Positions 54,984-64,000 of a DNA stretch of 64,000 nucleotides are shown here, piece by piece (the stretch's first letter is position 1; the number at the start of each line of letters is the position of its first letter). Position numbers and translations under genes: made by a program. Under the pieces are notes generated by a model. That model did not search any database. It saw only the letters and a program-made list of their open reading frames with translations, and was not told the origin of the DNA. Source of the DNA: an uncultured Ruegeria sp. (GTDB taxonomy: Bacteria > Pseudomonadota > Alphaproteobacteria > Rhodobacterales > Rhodobacteraceae); NCBI RefSeq assembly GCF_947500045.1, contig NZ_CANMQQ010000002.1, positions 62,001 through 126,000 of the forward strand. Reading direction: 5' to 3'.

Positions 54984-57119
54984 ATGAGCAGCAGAGAGAC
55001 CCACAGCGGGCTGCAGATTGACCCGGTTTTGGTAGACTTCATCGAACGGAAGGCGCTGCCGGGCACCGAGGTCTCAGCAAACCAGTTCTGGTCGGGTCTT
55101 GCACGTTTGGTAAATGAACTGGGACCGAAAAACCGTGCTCTGCTTGAAAAGCGTGCAGACATGCAAGGGCGGATCGATGGTTGGCATGCTGCGCGGCGGG
55201 GATTGCCCGTTGACGCAGGCGAATACCGGTCCTTTCTACGCGAGATCGGCTATCTGGTTGAGGAGGGTGGCGATTTCGAGATCGAGACCTCGGATGTAGA
55301 TCCAGAGATTGCGCTGACGCCGGGTCCGCAGCTGGTTGTGCCCATAACCAATGCGCGTTTTGCGTTGAATGCAGCAAATGCGCGTTGGGGCAGTTTGTAT
55401 GATGCGCTTTATGGCACCGATGCGATGGGCGATCTTCCTTCTGCCAAGGGCTATGACGCGGCACGTGGTGCACGAGTGATAGCTTGGGCCAAAGCGTTCC
55501 TGGATGACGCCGCCCCGCTGGCGAGTGGATCGTGGGCAGATGTGTCCGAGCTGCGCGTTGAAGGCGGCGCATTGGTGCCTGCATTGTCTGATGCTGGACG
55601 TTTCGTCGGTTTTGGCGGTTCGGCTGAGCGCCCCGATTTCGTGCTGTTGAAGAATAATGGTCTGCATATCAGGATCGACATTGACGCTTCGAGCACCATC
55701 GGTGCAACGGATCCGGCCGGGATAGCGGATGTACGTCTGGAATCCGCGCTTTCCACGATCATGGATTGCGAAGATTCGGTCGCCTGTGTGGATGCAACCG
55801 ACAAAGTGCTGGCCTATGGAAATTGGTTGGGCCTGATGGCGGGTGATCTGGCCGAAGAGGTCACGAAGGGCGGCACCACTTTCACCCGCAAGCTTGCGGG
55901 TGACCTGAGCTATACAGCGCCAAATGGTGCATCGGCGATGCTGAAAGGCCGGTCGCTGATGTTGGTGCGCAATGTGGGTCACCTGATGACCAACCCGGCC
56001 GTGTTGGATTCCGAAGGGCGTGAGATTGGCGAGGGGCTGATGGATGCGCTTTGCACAACGCTGATCGCCATGCATGATCTGCAGCGCGAGGGTGGGAATT
56101 CCGTCACAGGCTCGGTCTATGTGGTGAAACCCAAGATGCATGGTCCCGAAGAGGTCGCATTTTCGGTCGAGATTTTCGACATGGTCGAAGACATTCTGGG
56201 CCTGCCGCGCAACACCGTGAAGCTGGGGATCATGGACGAGGAACGCCGCACATCGGTTAACCTCAAGGAATGCATTCGCGCTGCGAAATCGCGTGTGGCT
56301 TTTATCAATACCGGCTTTCTGGACCGCACAGGGGATGAGATTCATACCTCGATGGAGGCGGGACCGATGCTGCCCAAGGGCGACATCAAGGATACGCCAT
56401 GGATCGCTTCCTATGAGGATCGCAATGTCGATATCGGTTTGGCCTGTGGCCTTAAGGGCAGGGCACAGATCGGCAAGGGGATGTGGGCGATGCCCGACCG
56501 GATGGAAGACATGCTGGCGGCCAAGATCGGCCACCCGCAATCCGGCGCGACCTGCGCCTGGGTGCCATCGCCAACTGCAGCGACCCTGCACGCGACGCAT
56601 TATCACAAGGTTGATGTGCTGGCGCGTCAGGACGAATTGGCCGCTGGCGGGACCCGGGGGACGCTGGATGATTTGCTGACCATACCGCTGCTGGGCGGCC
56701 GCAACCTCGGCTCCAATGAGATCACCCGTGAGATCGAGAACAACGCGCAGGGTATTCTGGGCTATGTGGTGCGCTGGGTCGATCAGGGTGTTGGGTGTTC
56801 GAAAGTACCGGATATCAACGATATCGGCCTGATGGAGGACCGCGCGACCTGCCGGATCTCGTCACAGGCGCTGGCCAACTGGCTGCATCACGATCTGATC
56901 AGTCAGGAGCAGGTGATGGCGGCGATGCAGAAAATGGCCGCCGTCGTTGATCGTCAGAACGCAGGTGACCCTGAATATAATCCAATGGCACCCGGCTTTG
57001 ACGGGATTGCCTTTCAGGCGGCTTGCGATCTGGTATTCCGGGGTCGGGTGCAGCCTTCTGGTTATACCGAACCGGTTTTGCACGCCCGGCGGCTGGAATT
57101 GAAGGCCAGCGTGCGTTAG
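54984..57119 (+). CDS. glcB: Malate synthase G
   Basis: 711 residues from ATG 54984, with GGAGAT about 8 bases upstream; the frame opens 15 codons earlier. [77 protein letters not shown] segments and a C-terminal [17 protein letters not shown] match isoform G. It condenses glyoxylate with acetyl-CoA. The glyoxylate shunt or glycolate use is implied. The GlcG-like gene follows. Confidence 0.96.
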   Translation: MSSRETHSGLQIDPVLVDFIERKALPGTEVSANQFWSGLARLVNELGPKNRALLEKRADMQGRIDGWHAARRGLPVDAGEYRSFLREIGYLVEEGGDFEIETSDVDPEIALTPGPQLVVPITNARFALNAANARWGSLYDALYGTDAMGDLPSAKGYDAARGARVIAWAKAFLDDAAPLASGSWADVSELRVEGGALVPALSDAGRFVGFGGSAERPDFVLLKNNGLHIRIDIDASSTIGATDPAGIADVRLESALSTIMDCEDSVACVDATDKVLAYGNWLGLMAGDLAEEVTKGGTTFTRKLAGDLSYTAPNGASAMLKGRSLMLVRNVGHLMTNPAVLDSEGREIGEGLMDALCTTLIAMHDLQREGGNSVTGSVYVVKPKMHGPEEVAFSVEIFDMVEDILGLPRNTVKLGIMDEERRTSVNLKECIRAAKSRVAFINTGFLDRTGDEIHTSMEAGPMLPKGDIKDTPWIASYEDRNVDIGLACGLKGRAQIGKGMWAMPDRMEDMLAAKIGHPQSGATCAWVPSPTAATLHATHYHKVDVLARQDELAAGGTRGTLDDLLTIPLLGGRNLGSNEITREIENNAQGILGYVVRWVDQGVGCSKVPDINDIGLMEDRATCRISSQALANWLHHDLISQEQVMAAMQKMAAVVDRQNAGDPEYNPMAPGFDGIAFQAACDLVFRGRVQPSGYTEPVLHARRLELKASVR

Positions 57120-57134
57120 TGGAAACGGCAGGAA

Positions 57135-57191
57135 CGAGGGGGCTGTCTGCCCCCTCGCGCTCCCCCGAAGATATTTTGGGCCAGATGAAAG
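57135..57191. repeat. Rhodobacterales-type intergenic repeat with hairpin (copy 2)
   Basis: The hairpin CGAGGGGGC-TGTCT-GCCCCCTCG (57135-57157, 9-bp perfect stem) precedes CTCCCCCGAAGATATTTT and GCCAGATGAAAG (57160-57191). It differs from copy 1 (29488-29517) by few bases. Here the inverted CTTCATCTGGC partner is missing. It probably terminates glcB. Confidence 0.65.
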
Positions 57192-57200
57192 GGATCGGGC

Positions 57201-57626
57201 ATGGTAATTTCTTTGCGCAAAGCGCGTGCTATCATTCGCAAAGCTTTGGAAAAAGGGCGAGAGATGGAACTGAAACCCCTTTCGGTCGTGGTATTGGATG
57301 CCGGGGGGCACGTGATCGCGTTTGAACGCGAGGACGGGGCCGCGCCGGGACGATTTGCGATCGCGCATGGCAAGGCCTACGGGTCGGTTATGCTGGGCAT
57401 GGCGGGCACCGCGCAGATGCAGCGCGCCGAAGGGCAGGCTTATTTCATGGCGGCTGTGAATGGTGTTTATGGCGGTCAGGTTGTTCCGGTGCCCGGTGGT
57501 GTTTTGCTGCGCGACCGCAAGGGCGCAGTGATCGGTGCGGTTGGTGTAACCGGCGATACGTCAGATAATGATGCTCAGGCCGCATTGGCCGCTATCGAGG
57601 CTGCAGGACTGACGGGCGAGATCTGA
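57201..57626 (+). CDS. GlcG/HbpS family protein
   Basis: 141 residues. SLRKARAIIRKALEKGREM, LSVVVLDAGGHVIAFEREDG, and AVGVTGDTSDNDAQAALAAI are the GlcG/HbpS (DUF336) pattern. The family includes heme-binding HbpS and the GlcG protein of glycolate operons. It follows malate synthase by 81 bp, matching the glc association; biochemical role unclear. Confidence 0.88.
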   Translation: MVISLRKARAIIRKALEKGREMELKPLSVVVLDAGGHVIAFEREDGAAPGRFAIAHGKAYGSVMLGMAGTAQMQRAEGQAYFMAAVNGVYGGQVVPVPGGVLLRDRKGAVIGAVGVTGDTSDNDAQAALAAIEAAGLTGEI

Positions 57627-57774
57627 GTTCGCCGAGGGTTCGGTCTGTTCGTCCAAAGGCCAGACTGTGCGCGGTTGAACACGCGCTTGCGCTGCCATGC
57701 AGGGTCTGTGCCGTTGCGCGCGGCTTGGGCTGCCGATAGGTTTTGCGAGATACAGGCGAAATAAGGGACTTGGA

Positions 57775-58554
57775 ATGGCGCGCCCCGTCGTTGGAATTAT
57801 CGGCAACTCTTACTTGATGAATGATCAGTACCCGACCCATGCGGGGGGGACGATGAATTCTGACGCGGTATCCAACGTCTCAGATTGTCTGCCGCTGCTG
57901 ATCCCCGCCGACCCGCGCTATGTCGCGGTCGAGGAACTGCTCGAGGTCTGCGACGGCTTTCTGCTGACCGGTGGTCGGCCCAACGTTCATCCTGAGGAAT
58001 ACGGCGAACCTGCAACCGAGGCGCATGGAGAGTTTGACCGTGCGCGCGATGCGATCACGCTGCCGCTGGTTCGGGCTTGTGCCGACCGGGGGCAGCCGTT
58101 CTTTGGCATATGCCGGGGGTTTCAGGAAGTAAACGTCGCCTTGGGCGGCACGCTCTATCCCGAAATTCGTGATCTTCCGGGGCGTCAGAACCACCGGATG
58201 CCCCCCGATGGCTCATTGGAGGAGAAGTTCGCCCTGCGCCATGTTGTGACGCTGACTGAAGGCGGTGTATTCCATGGACTGTTGGGCGCGGCTGAGGTGA
58301 TGACCAATACATTGCATGGGCAGGGGATCAAAACGCTGGGTGAGAATATCGTAATCGACGGTCATGCACCCGATGGCACGCCCGAGGCGATCTATGTCAA
58401 GGACGCGCCCGGTTTTACGCTTTCGGTCCAATGGCATCCTGAATGGGATGCGGCGAACGATCCGGTCTCGCGCCCGCTGTTTCAGGCATTTGGACGGGCT
58501 GTCTACGCATGGGCCGAAAGGAATGAGACCTCTCGTTTACAGCGATTGGCCTAA
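57775..58554 (+). CDS. Class I glutamine amidotransferase-like hydrolase (gamma-glutamyl-GABA hydrolase type)
   Basis: 259 residues from ATG 57775; the frame opens 26 codons earlier in a shadow. Nucleophile C113 in FFGICRGFQEVNVALGG and the His/Glu of SVQWHPEWD near the C-terminus make the PuuD-type triad. GFLLTGGRPNVHPEEYG is the early substrate loop. PuuD hydrolyses gamma-glutamyl-GABA in putrescine breakdown; other gamma-glutamyl compounds are possible. Confidence 0.85.
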   Translation: MARPVVGIIGNSYLMNDQYPTHAGGTMNSDAVSNVSDCLPLLIPADPRYVAVEELLEVCDGFLLTGGRPNVHPEEYGEPATEAHGEFDRARDAITLPLVRACADRGQPFFGICRGFQEVNVALGGTLYPEIRDLPGRQNHRMPPDGSLEEKFALRHVVTLTEGGVFHGLLGAAEVMTNTLHGQGIKTLGENIVIDGHAPDGTPEAIYVKDAPGFTLSVQWHPEWDAANDPVSRPLFQAFGRAVYAWAERNETSRLQRLA

Positions 58555-58593
58555 GGGTAGATCGGCCCGACGTTTTGCCGGGCCATTTCGTTC

Positions 58594-60834
58594 TCAAACC
58601 ATCAGGTTGAATTGTTTGTTCAGCGGCAAGCTGCGCGCGCGTTTCCCGGTCAGATCGAACAGCGCATTCCCCAAGGCAGGCATCGACGGTGGTGTGCCGG
58701 GTTCACCCACGCCACCAAGATGCTTGTTGGTTTCCAGCACGCGCATCTCGGTGATCGGCGTGCTGTGCATCCTTAACGCATCATAATCCGGGAAGTTGTA
58801 CTGTTCGACTTCGCCGTCCGAGAAGGTAATTTCGCCCGTAGTCGCAGCAGACAGGCCATAGATCATGCCACCGATCATCTGCGCCTCAACCGTTGACGGA
58901 TCCAGTGCGAGACCGACATCACAGGCGATCCATGCCTTGTTGATGCGGATGGTGCCGTCTTCGTCCACCACCTCGATCACTTGCGCGACTGGAGTACCGA
59001 AACTGTATGTCATCGCCACGCCGCGTCCAACACCATCGGGGGTCTTGCTGGTCCAGCCGGACATTTCCTTAACCGCTTCCAGACATCCCGCAGCCGGAGC
59101 GAACTCGGTCCTGGTCAGTTCAATCCGAAAATCCAAGGGATCACGCCCGGCGGCATGGGCCATTTCATCCAAGAAGGTCTCGTGGAAGAAACCGTTGTGG
59201 CTGTTGCCGACCGAACGCCAGAAGCCCACCGGCACGGCCAAATCGGCGACATGGCCGCTCATTCGATAGTTCGGCACCGCGTAGGGTTGGTTGAAGAACC
59301 CCTCGACCAAAACCTTATCGGGGCCACCGCCCGAAAAACCTGTGACACGCTCAACAGCTTGATGGGTGCAGGATTGGGCGGCGACTTTGCCATCGATCAG
59401 CACGGCCTTGCCGTCCTTGACCGCGCCGCGCATCCGGGCCAACGCGCCGGGGCGGAAAAAGTCGTGGCGCATATCCTCTTCGCGGCTCCAGGTGGTCTGA
59501 ACCGGAGTGTCGGGCATTGCCATAGCAACCTTTGTTGCGATCTCACCGAAATCCAACTCACCCCGGCGGCCAAACCCGCCACCCAAATAAGTCGTGTGGA
59601 TCTCGACCACGTCCTTATCCAGATTGGCGGTATTGGCCGCACGTATCTGGATCAGGGTGGGGGCCTGATTGCCGCACCACAGCTCCAGTTTGTCGCCGGT
59701 ATAAAGCGCTGTGGCGTTCATTGGCTCCATCGTGGCGTGGGCCAGATAGGGTACGGTGTAGTCCGCCCTGATCTCGGTTGCGCCTTCGGGCAGGACTTCA
59801 ACATCGCCATCATCGCGCATGGTCGAGTTCGGGTCGTCGTCGAAGGCTTTGGCGATCTGATCGAACAATGCGTCGGTTTCGGGTGGGTAGGGTGCAGCGC
59901 CCCAGTCCACGTCAATCGCCTCGACCGCTTGAATGGCCAGCCATGTGTTACTTGCAATCACGGCGACGCCGGTTCCCAGATCAACGATCTTTTCCACGCC
60001 GGGCATGCCTTCGGCTGCGCTGGCATCAAAACCGTTCATTGCGCCGCCCAGTTTTGGGTTCATGCGAACCGAGGCGAATTTCAACCCTTCGGGACGTACA
60101 TCGATACCAAATTCGGCGGTTCCGGTGGATTTTCCGGGGATGTCGACGCGTGGCAGCGATTGACCGAGTAAGCGCCATTGGGCCGGGTCCCGCAGCTCGA
60201 CCTCAGGCGGGTCGATCTGTCCTGCGGCCTCAGCCAGTTCGGTGTAGGGTATGCGGCTGCCATCCGGGGCGACGACCGCGCCGCCTTCGGTTTTCAGCTG
60301 CGCCCTGTCCACACCTAACTGATCCGCCGCCGCCTGTTTCAGCGTTTCACGTGCGGTGGCACCGGCCATGCGCATCCGTTCGAATCCGTCTTTCATTGAG
60401 GTCGAGCCGCCAGTGACCTGCAGGCTTAGCGTCTTACCGAGCACACCCAGAGCCTCGCCCAGATTGTGCTGAAAATCCGTGATATCGTAGCCCTTGTTTG
60501 GCAGGCCTTCACCGATCATGGCCGAATTGTAGTAAGCCGCTGCTGCCGGACCATGCAAAACGCGGATATCGTCGAGTTCGACATCCAGTTCCTCGGCGAT
60601 CAGCGCGGCCCATGTCGTCATCACGCCCTGACCCATTTCAGCGCGGGGCGCAAAGAGCGTTACGCCATCCTGATCGATCAGCACAAAGGGGCTGAGCGCG
60701 GTTTCGCCTTCACGCGGTTTCAGTGGATTGGCGGCAGGGCGGGTCACATAATATGCGCCGAAGGCCACACCGCCAACGATAGCAGCTGATCCGATCAGGA
60801 AGGTGCGGCGCAGAATTTTTCCGATGCTTGCCAT
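58594..60834 (-). CDS. Molybdenum hydroxylase large subunit (IorB-like), Tat-exported
   Basis: 746 residues. The N-terminus KILRRTFLIGSAAIVGG is a twin-arginine-type signal (RR then TFLIG). The body shows AEMGQGVMTTWAALIAEELD, LGGGFGRRGELDFGEIATKV, FWRSVGNSHNGFFHETFLDE and the terminal GGVGEPGTPPSMPALGNALF with the catalytic glutamate. This fits the IorB/isoquinoline-oxidoreductase or aldehyde-dehydrogenase-type of periplasmic enzyme. The FeS subunit is encoded 3 bp upstream. No cytochrome subunit gene is present, so the electron acceptor is unknown. Confidence 0.9.
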   Translation of the reverse strand: MASIGKILRRTFLIGSAAIVGGVAFGAYYVTRPAANPLKPREGETALSPFVLIDQDGVTLFAPRAEMGQGVMTTWAALIAEELDVELDDIRVLHGPAAAAYYNSAMIGEGLPNKGYDITDFQHNLGEALGVLGKTLSLQVTGGSTSMKDGFERMRMAGATARETLKQAAADQLGVDRAQLKTEGGAVVAPDGSRIPYTELAEAAGQIDPPEVELRDPAQWRLLGQSLPRVDIPGKSTGTAEFGIDVRPEGLKFASVRMNPKLGGAMNGFDASAAEGMPGVEKIVDLGTGVAVIASNTWLAIQAVEAIDVDWGAAPYPPETDALFDQIAKAFDDDPNSTMRDDGDVEVLPEGATEIRADYTVPYLAHATMEPMNATALYTGDKLELWCGNQAPTLIQIRAANTANLDKDVVEIHTTYLGGGFGRRGELDFGEIATKVAMAMPDTPVQTTWSREEDMRHDFFRPGALARMRGAVKDGKAVLIDGKVAAQSCTHQAVERVTGFSGGGPDKVLVEGFFNQPYAVPNYRMSGHVADLAVPVGFWRSVGNSHNGFFHETFLDEMAHAAGRDPLDFRIELTRTEFAPAAGCLEAVKEMSGWTSKTPDGVGRGVAMTYSFGTPVAQVIEVVDEDGTIRINKAWIACDVGLALDPSTVEAQMIGGMIYGLSAATTGEITFSDGEVEQYNFPDYDALRMHSTPITEMRVLETNKHLGGVGEPGTPPSMPALGNALFDLTGKRARSLPLNKQFNLMV

Positions 60835-60837
60835 GGA

Positions 60838-61302
60838 TCAGGCCTCCTTCAACTTGGATGCGGCGTCATGGATGGCGGCGCGGATGCGGGGATAGGTGCC
60901 GCAGCGACAGAGGTTTCCCTGCATGGCGTCATCTATGTCTGCATCTGTGGGTGCAGAATTTTCGGCCAGCAAAGCTGCGGCCTGCATGATTTGACCCGAC
61001 TGGCAATAACCGCATTGCGCCACCTGATGATCGACCCACGCTTTCTGGATCGTTGCCATCGCGTTTGGTGTGCCCAGACCTTCGATTGTGGTCACGTCGC
61101 CCCAGACATCTGAAAGTGCAACCTGGCACGAGCGTACGGCTTCACCATCGATATGCACGGTGCAGGCACCGCAGGCGGCTACACCGCACCCGAACTTGGT
61201 GCCGGTCAGACCAACTTCATCACGGAGAACCCACAAAAGAGGCACATCATCAGGCAGATCAACCTGATGGGTCTTTCCGTTGACTTTAAGGGCCGTCGCC
61301 AT
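60838..61302 (-). CDS. [2Fe-2S] small subunit of the molybdenum hydroxylase (IorA-like)
   Basis: 154 residues. Cluster I ligands C39, C44, C47 and C59; cluster II ligands C97, C100, C132 and C134. This two-cluster form without FAD goes with IorB-type large subunits. It would be co-exported by the Tat signal of the partner. Divergent from the TetR gene, with a palindrome between them. Confidence 0.93.
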   Translation of the reverse strand: MATALKVNGKTHQVDLPDDVPLLWVLRDEVGLTGTKFGCGVAACGACTVHIDGEAVRSCQVALSDVWGDVTTIEGLGTPNAMATIQKAWVDHQVAQCGYCQSGQIMQAAALLAENSAPTDADIDDAMQGNLCRCGTYPRIRAAIHDAASKLKEA

Positions 61303-61331
61303 GGCTCACCTCTCTTAGCTGTGGCTGGTTT

Positions 61332-61391
61332 CTGACATAATTAATGAAAAGTGTCAGTGTGTCAATTGACAAAATAAACAAAAAATGTCAG
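61332..61391. promoter_or_regulatory. Operator region between iorA-like gene and TetR gene
   Basis: The perfect 12-bp palindrome TGTCAATTGACA (61360-61371) sits among further TGTCA half-sites: CTGACA (61332-61337), TGTCAG (61352-61357) and TGTCAG (61386-61391). It lies in the 99-bp divergent gap and is the likely TetR binding site. Confidence 0.6.
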
Positions 61392-61401
61392 AGGTTTTCT
61401 C

Positions 61402-61980
61402 ATGACGAGTGCAAGTGAAGATTCCAAGACCTCCGCGATCCTGAGTTCGGCATTCCAAGCTTTTGCGACCTATGGATTTCGAAAAACTTCGATGGATGAC
61501 ATTGCCAAAGGGGCAGGGATGTCGCGACCCGCTGTGTATCTGCATTTCAAGAATAAAGAGGCCATCGTCCGCGAACTGACGCAGTTCTACTATGGCGAAA
61601 AAACCGCTTTGGTAGCAGAGGCCTTGTCTGGCGACGGTACTCTGCCACAGCTGCTGGAACAGGCCATTCAGGTGCAATCCCGGGGCATGGCCGAGATTTT
61701 GGCCTCGCCCCATGGGCTTGAGATGCTGGATGCCACCAAGTCCATGTCGACCGACATCATTCAGGACGGGGAGGCCGAGCTGACCCGTCTGTATGCCGAT
61801 TGGTTGCGGCGTGAGGATGCTGCGGGCCGTGCGCATCTGCCCGTCGGGCCGGATGAAGCGGCAAGGACGATCACCGCGTCACTAAAGGGCATCAAGATGA
61901 CGGCTTCTACCGCCGAGGAGTATGAGCAGAGCGTTTCTCAGCTGGCCGCGCTGTTGGGCGCCGCGCTTGAAGTCAGGTAA
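61402..61980 (+). CDS. TetR family transcriptional regulator
   Basis: 192 residues. N-terminal helix-turn-helix (FATYGFRKTSMDDIAKGAGM, SRPAVYLHFKNKEAIVRELT) and a ligand-binding helical body. It is divergent from the IorA/IorB-like genes and its palindrome lies between, so it probably controls them and itself. Its stop overlaps kynU by 8 bp (convergent). Confidence 0.93.
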   Translation: MTSASEDSKTSAILSSAFQAFATYGFRKTSMDDIAKGAGMSRPAVYLHFKNKEAIVRELTQFYYGEKTALVAEALSGDGTLPQLLEQAIQVQSRGMAEILASPHGLEMLDATKSMSTDIIQDGEAELTRLYADWLRREDAAGRAHLPVGPDEAARTITASLKGIKMTASTAEEYEQSVSQLAALLGAALEVR

Positions 61981-63166
61981 CACGCTGGCGGATTTTGTAT
62001 TCCGGCTTGTCCCACAGATCATTGGTGATGATATCGGCCAATATCTCGGCAGCCTGTTCCACGTCTCCTTCGTCGACATATAGCGGTGTGAAACCAAAGC
62101 GTATGATGTCAGGGGCGCGGAAATCTCCGATAACGCCGCGTGCGATGAGGGCCTGCATGGCTGCGTAGCCTTCGTGGAAGTGGAACGAGACCTGACTGCC
62201 GCGCTGGGCAGGGTCGCGGGGGCTGGCCAGGGTCAGCCCGGGGCATGTGGCTTCGACGCGGGCGATGAACAACTCGGTCAACTCGATCGATTTGGCGCGC
62301 ACATCGGCCATTTCAGCCATGTCCCAGATATCCATCGCCGCAGACAGCGCTGCCATCTGAATGACCGGAGGGGTGCCAACTCGCATCCGTTCGATCCCTG
62401 CGCCGGGGCGATAGTCGAGATCGAAGGCAAACGGGCTTTCATGCCCCAACCAGCCGGAAAGCGCCGGGCGCACACGATCTGACAAATGCGGGGCTACATA
62501 GATGAAGGCAGGCGCGCCGGGGCCGCCATTGAGGTATTTGTAGGTGCAGCCAACTGCGAAATCGGCCTTGCAACCAGACAGATCCACTGGGATCGCTCCG
62601 GCGGAATGCGCCAGATCCCAAACCGTGACGACGCCATGGGCATGGGCCAATTCGGTCAAGGTTTTCATGTCGTGAATCCGGCCCGAGCGATAATCGACCT
62701 CGGTTAGCATCAGAACCGCAATCTCGTCCGTGATATGCGCGGCGACATCTTCGGGATTGACGACGCGCAGCTCATAATCCGACCCCAGTGACCGCAGCAG
62801 ACCACTGGCCATATACAGGTCAGACGGAAAGTTGCCATTGTCCGACAGAACGACCTTGCGGGAGGGGTTCAATTCCAAGGCCGAGGCGACTGCCTGATAG
62901 ACCTTGATCGACAGCGTATCTCCCACCATAACGCAGCCCGTTTCGGCCCCGATCAACCGCCCGATCCGGTCGCCCAGACCCGTCGGCATGCCCATCCACC
63001 CGGCCTTGTTCCACCCGGTGATCAGCATCTCGCCCCATTCGTCCTGCATCATGCCTTCCACCCGGCTTGCGGCAGATTTGGGCAGCGGACCAAGCGAGTT
63101 GCCGTCGAGATACAACATTCCTTCAGGCAGGTGGAACATGGACTTGGTTGCGGCAAAATCGGTCAT
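61973..63166 (-). CDS. kynU: Kynureninase
   Basis: 397 residues. PLP lysine K210 in GCTYKYLNGGPGAPAFIY; YLDGNSLGPLP at the N-terminus and VWDLAHSAGAIPVDL are characteristic. It cleaves kynurenine to anthranilate and alanine in tryptophan breakdown. No kynA/kynB genes are visible in the window, so it is isolated here. Its 220-bp upstream region is shared with the ICMT-like gene. Confidence 0.95.
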   Translation of the reverse strand: MTDFAATKSMFHLPEGMLYLDGNSLGPLPKSAASRVEGMMQDEWGEMLITGWNKAGWMGMPTGLGDRIGRLIGAETGCVMVGDTLSIKVYQAVASALELNPSRKVVLSDNGNFPSDLYMASGLLRSLGSDYELRVVNPEDVAAHITDEIAVLMLTEVDYRSGRIHDMKTLTELAHAHGVVTVWDLAHSAGAIPVDLSGCKADFAVGCTYKYLNGGPGAPAFIYVAPHLSDRVRPALSGWLGHESPFAFDLDYRPGAGIERMRVGTPPVIQMAALSAAMDIWDMAEMADVRAKSIELTELFIARVEATCPGLTLASPRDPAQRGSQVSFHFHEGYAAMQALIARGVIGDFRAPDIIRFGFTPLYVDEGDVEQAAEILADIITNDLWDKPEYKIRQRVT

Positions 63167-63386
63167 TGGATCTCTTTACGTGTTGATAGGTCGGAGTTGT
63201 TCGAAAATTGCCTATCTGATCCGAACCAACCTGTCCATTCCTGTTACCTTGTGCCTTTCAAGGTCGGGTGCGCGGCAGCTTTGTTCAGATGCGACAACCT
63301 GAACTTTTGCTTTCGAGGTCAGAAAACGATAACACGTCGCCCAGAAACGACATGCGTGGGTGTGTGTCGCTGTATTGAGGATGGCC

Positions 63387-63836
63387 ATGCGCCGGATCGA
63401 CCTCCCACCTGTTTGGCTTTTGGGCTTTGCCGTGTTGGCTTGGGTGCAGGCACGCATGTTGCCTGCTGGGTTGTCTCTGGACAGCGCTGTGACGGACTTG
63501 ATCAGCGGCATTTTGATAGGGGGTGGTATTATCCTGGCGATCATGGCAGTGGTCGAGTTCCGCCGCCATCGCACGACCGTTTTTCCACATGAAACGCCCT
63601 CGGCAATGGTGCAATCGGGCATCTACAAACGTAGCCGGAATCCGATCTACCTGGGCGACGTACTGATATTGGCCGGGTTGATCCTGCGCTTTGATGCGGT
63701 GCTGTCGCTGGTGCTAATCCCGGTCTTCGTTTGGCTTCTGGAACGCCGCTTTATATTGCCCGAAGAAGACCGGCTGCGCCGCACGTTTCGGGCCGATTTC
63801 GCCCGCTATGAGCGTAAAACACGGCGATGGATATGA
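63387..63836 (+). CDS. Isoprenylcysteine carboxyl methyltransferase-family membrane protein
   Basis: 149 residues from ATG 63387, with TTGAGG at 63375-63380; the ATG at 63381 is too close to that site. Four hydrophobic segments. The C-terminal half has SGIYKRSRNPIYLGDVLILA and RFILPEEDRLRRTFRADFAR, the ICMT/PEMT (DUF1295-like) motif that binds S-adenosylmethionine. Bacterial members are small membrane methyltransferases of unknown substrate. Confidence 0.85.
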   Translation: MRRIDLPPVWLLGFAVLAWVQARMLPAGLSLDSAVTDLISGILIGGGIILAIMAVVEFRRHRTTVFPHETPSAMVQSGIYKRSRNPIYLGDVLILAGLILRFDAVLSLVLIPVFVWLLERRFILPEEDRLRRTFRADFARYERKTRRWI

Positions 63837-63968
63837 GGGTGTGGTGATCATGACACAGCGTTACGATTGCTGCGCTTGCGAAATAATCTTGCGCGGGATA
63901 GATGTCTGCGTGTCATTCTATGCTGAACACCCACCTGGCCTGAATCTAAAATTAGGGGGAACCGACTG

Positions 63969-64000
63969 GTGAAAATTGGGACGCCAAAGGAAACGTACAA
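63969..64000 (+). CDS. pntA: Probable NAD(P) transhydrogenase alpha subunit PntA (start only)
   Basis: GTG at 63969 begins MKIGTPKETYK before the window ends. The opening K-I-G-x-PKE is shared by PntA and alanine dehydrogenase; T-PKE favours PntA. AGGGGGA lies eight bases upstream. Only ten or eleven codons are visible, so the call is limited. Confidence 0.55.
   Translation, partial: MKIGTPKETY

Noticed and set aside
58981..60171. 396-codon frame antisense to the molybdenum hydroxylase large subunit
   Set aside because: Composition is a mirror of the IorB-like gene, which has clear motifs and a Tat signal on the minus strand.
1..64000. CRISPR array, insertion sequence or prophage
   Set aside because: No regularly spaced repeats, transposase, integrase or phage structural genes were seen anywhere in the window.

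Overview
The window looks like a chromosomal segment of a marine alphaproteobacterium of the Rhodobacterales (Roseobacter group). Support comes from DUF1489, NDUFA12, DUF2155, GapR/DUF2312 and class II ribonucleotide reductase genes, an ATP-phosphoribosyltransferase made of HisZ plus short HisG, a ClpP-ClpX pair, and the repeat CTCCCCCGA(A)GATATTT followed by GCCAGATGAA. The genus is inference. Coding density is high. I see no rRNA, prophage, insertion sequence or CRISPR array.

Left part (1-13 kb). After a partial FAD oxidoreductase and a DUF3302/HlyD-type membrane pair comes HutD. A tight minus-strand cluster follows, in transcription order xdhA-xdhB-xdhC-ATPase-permease-permease-BMP binding protein. 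It reads as purine/nucleoside uptake coupled to xanthine oxidation.

Core housekeeping part (13-34 kb). This holds dnaE, two small exported proteins, an Imm11-like orphan, slyX, hisS-hisZ-hisG, DUF1489, nrdJ (with a DnaA box and an inverted repeat upstream), an orphan Phd/YefM-like regulator, an 830-bp stretch with candidate structured RNA, an entericidin-type lipoprotein, an ArsR regulator of the SqrR/BigR type, clpP-clpX, a RidA protein, NDUFA12-mlaD-DUF2155, aat and accB-accC.

Signalling and sulfur part (34-45 kb). A PAS-LuxR protein is followed by a ScfR-like XRE regulator, a single-domain response regulator, a small membrane protein and a symporter-histidine kinase fusion. Then come an orphan FliM/FliN-like protein and a minus-strand persulfide-detoxification operon (metallo-beta-lactamase dioxygenase, two YeeE/YedE halves, DUF442), which is probably the target of the SqrR/BigR-like regulator at 26.7 kb. 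GapR and a tRNA-Thr close this part.

Right part (45-64 kb). An AT-richer patch next to tRNA-Thr carries a ParB-like/methyltransferase fusion. Conserved genes resume with DUF4177, pepT, gatB, pepN, malate synthase G, GlcG-like, a class I amidotransferase, a two-subunit Tat-exported molybdenum hydroxylase with a divergent TetR gene, kynU, an isoprenylcysteine-methyltransferase-like membrane protein, and the first codons of what looks like pntA.

The most unusual signals are: (i) paired TGTACA-core sites 32 bp apart upstream of both the orphan Phd/YefM-like gene and pepT, suggesting a toxin-less antitoxin turned regulator; (ii) a folded, terminator-ended intergenic element near 26.0-26.2 kb; (iii) the ParB-like/methyltransferase fusion beside the tRNA.
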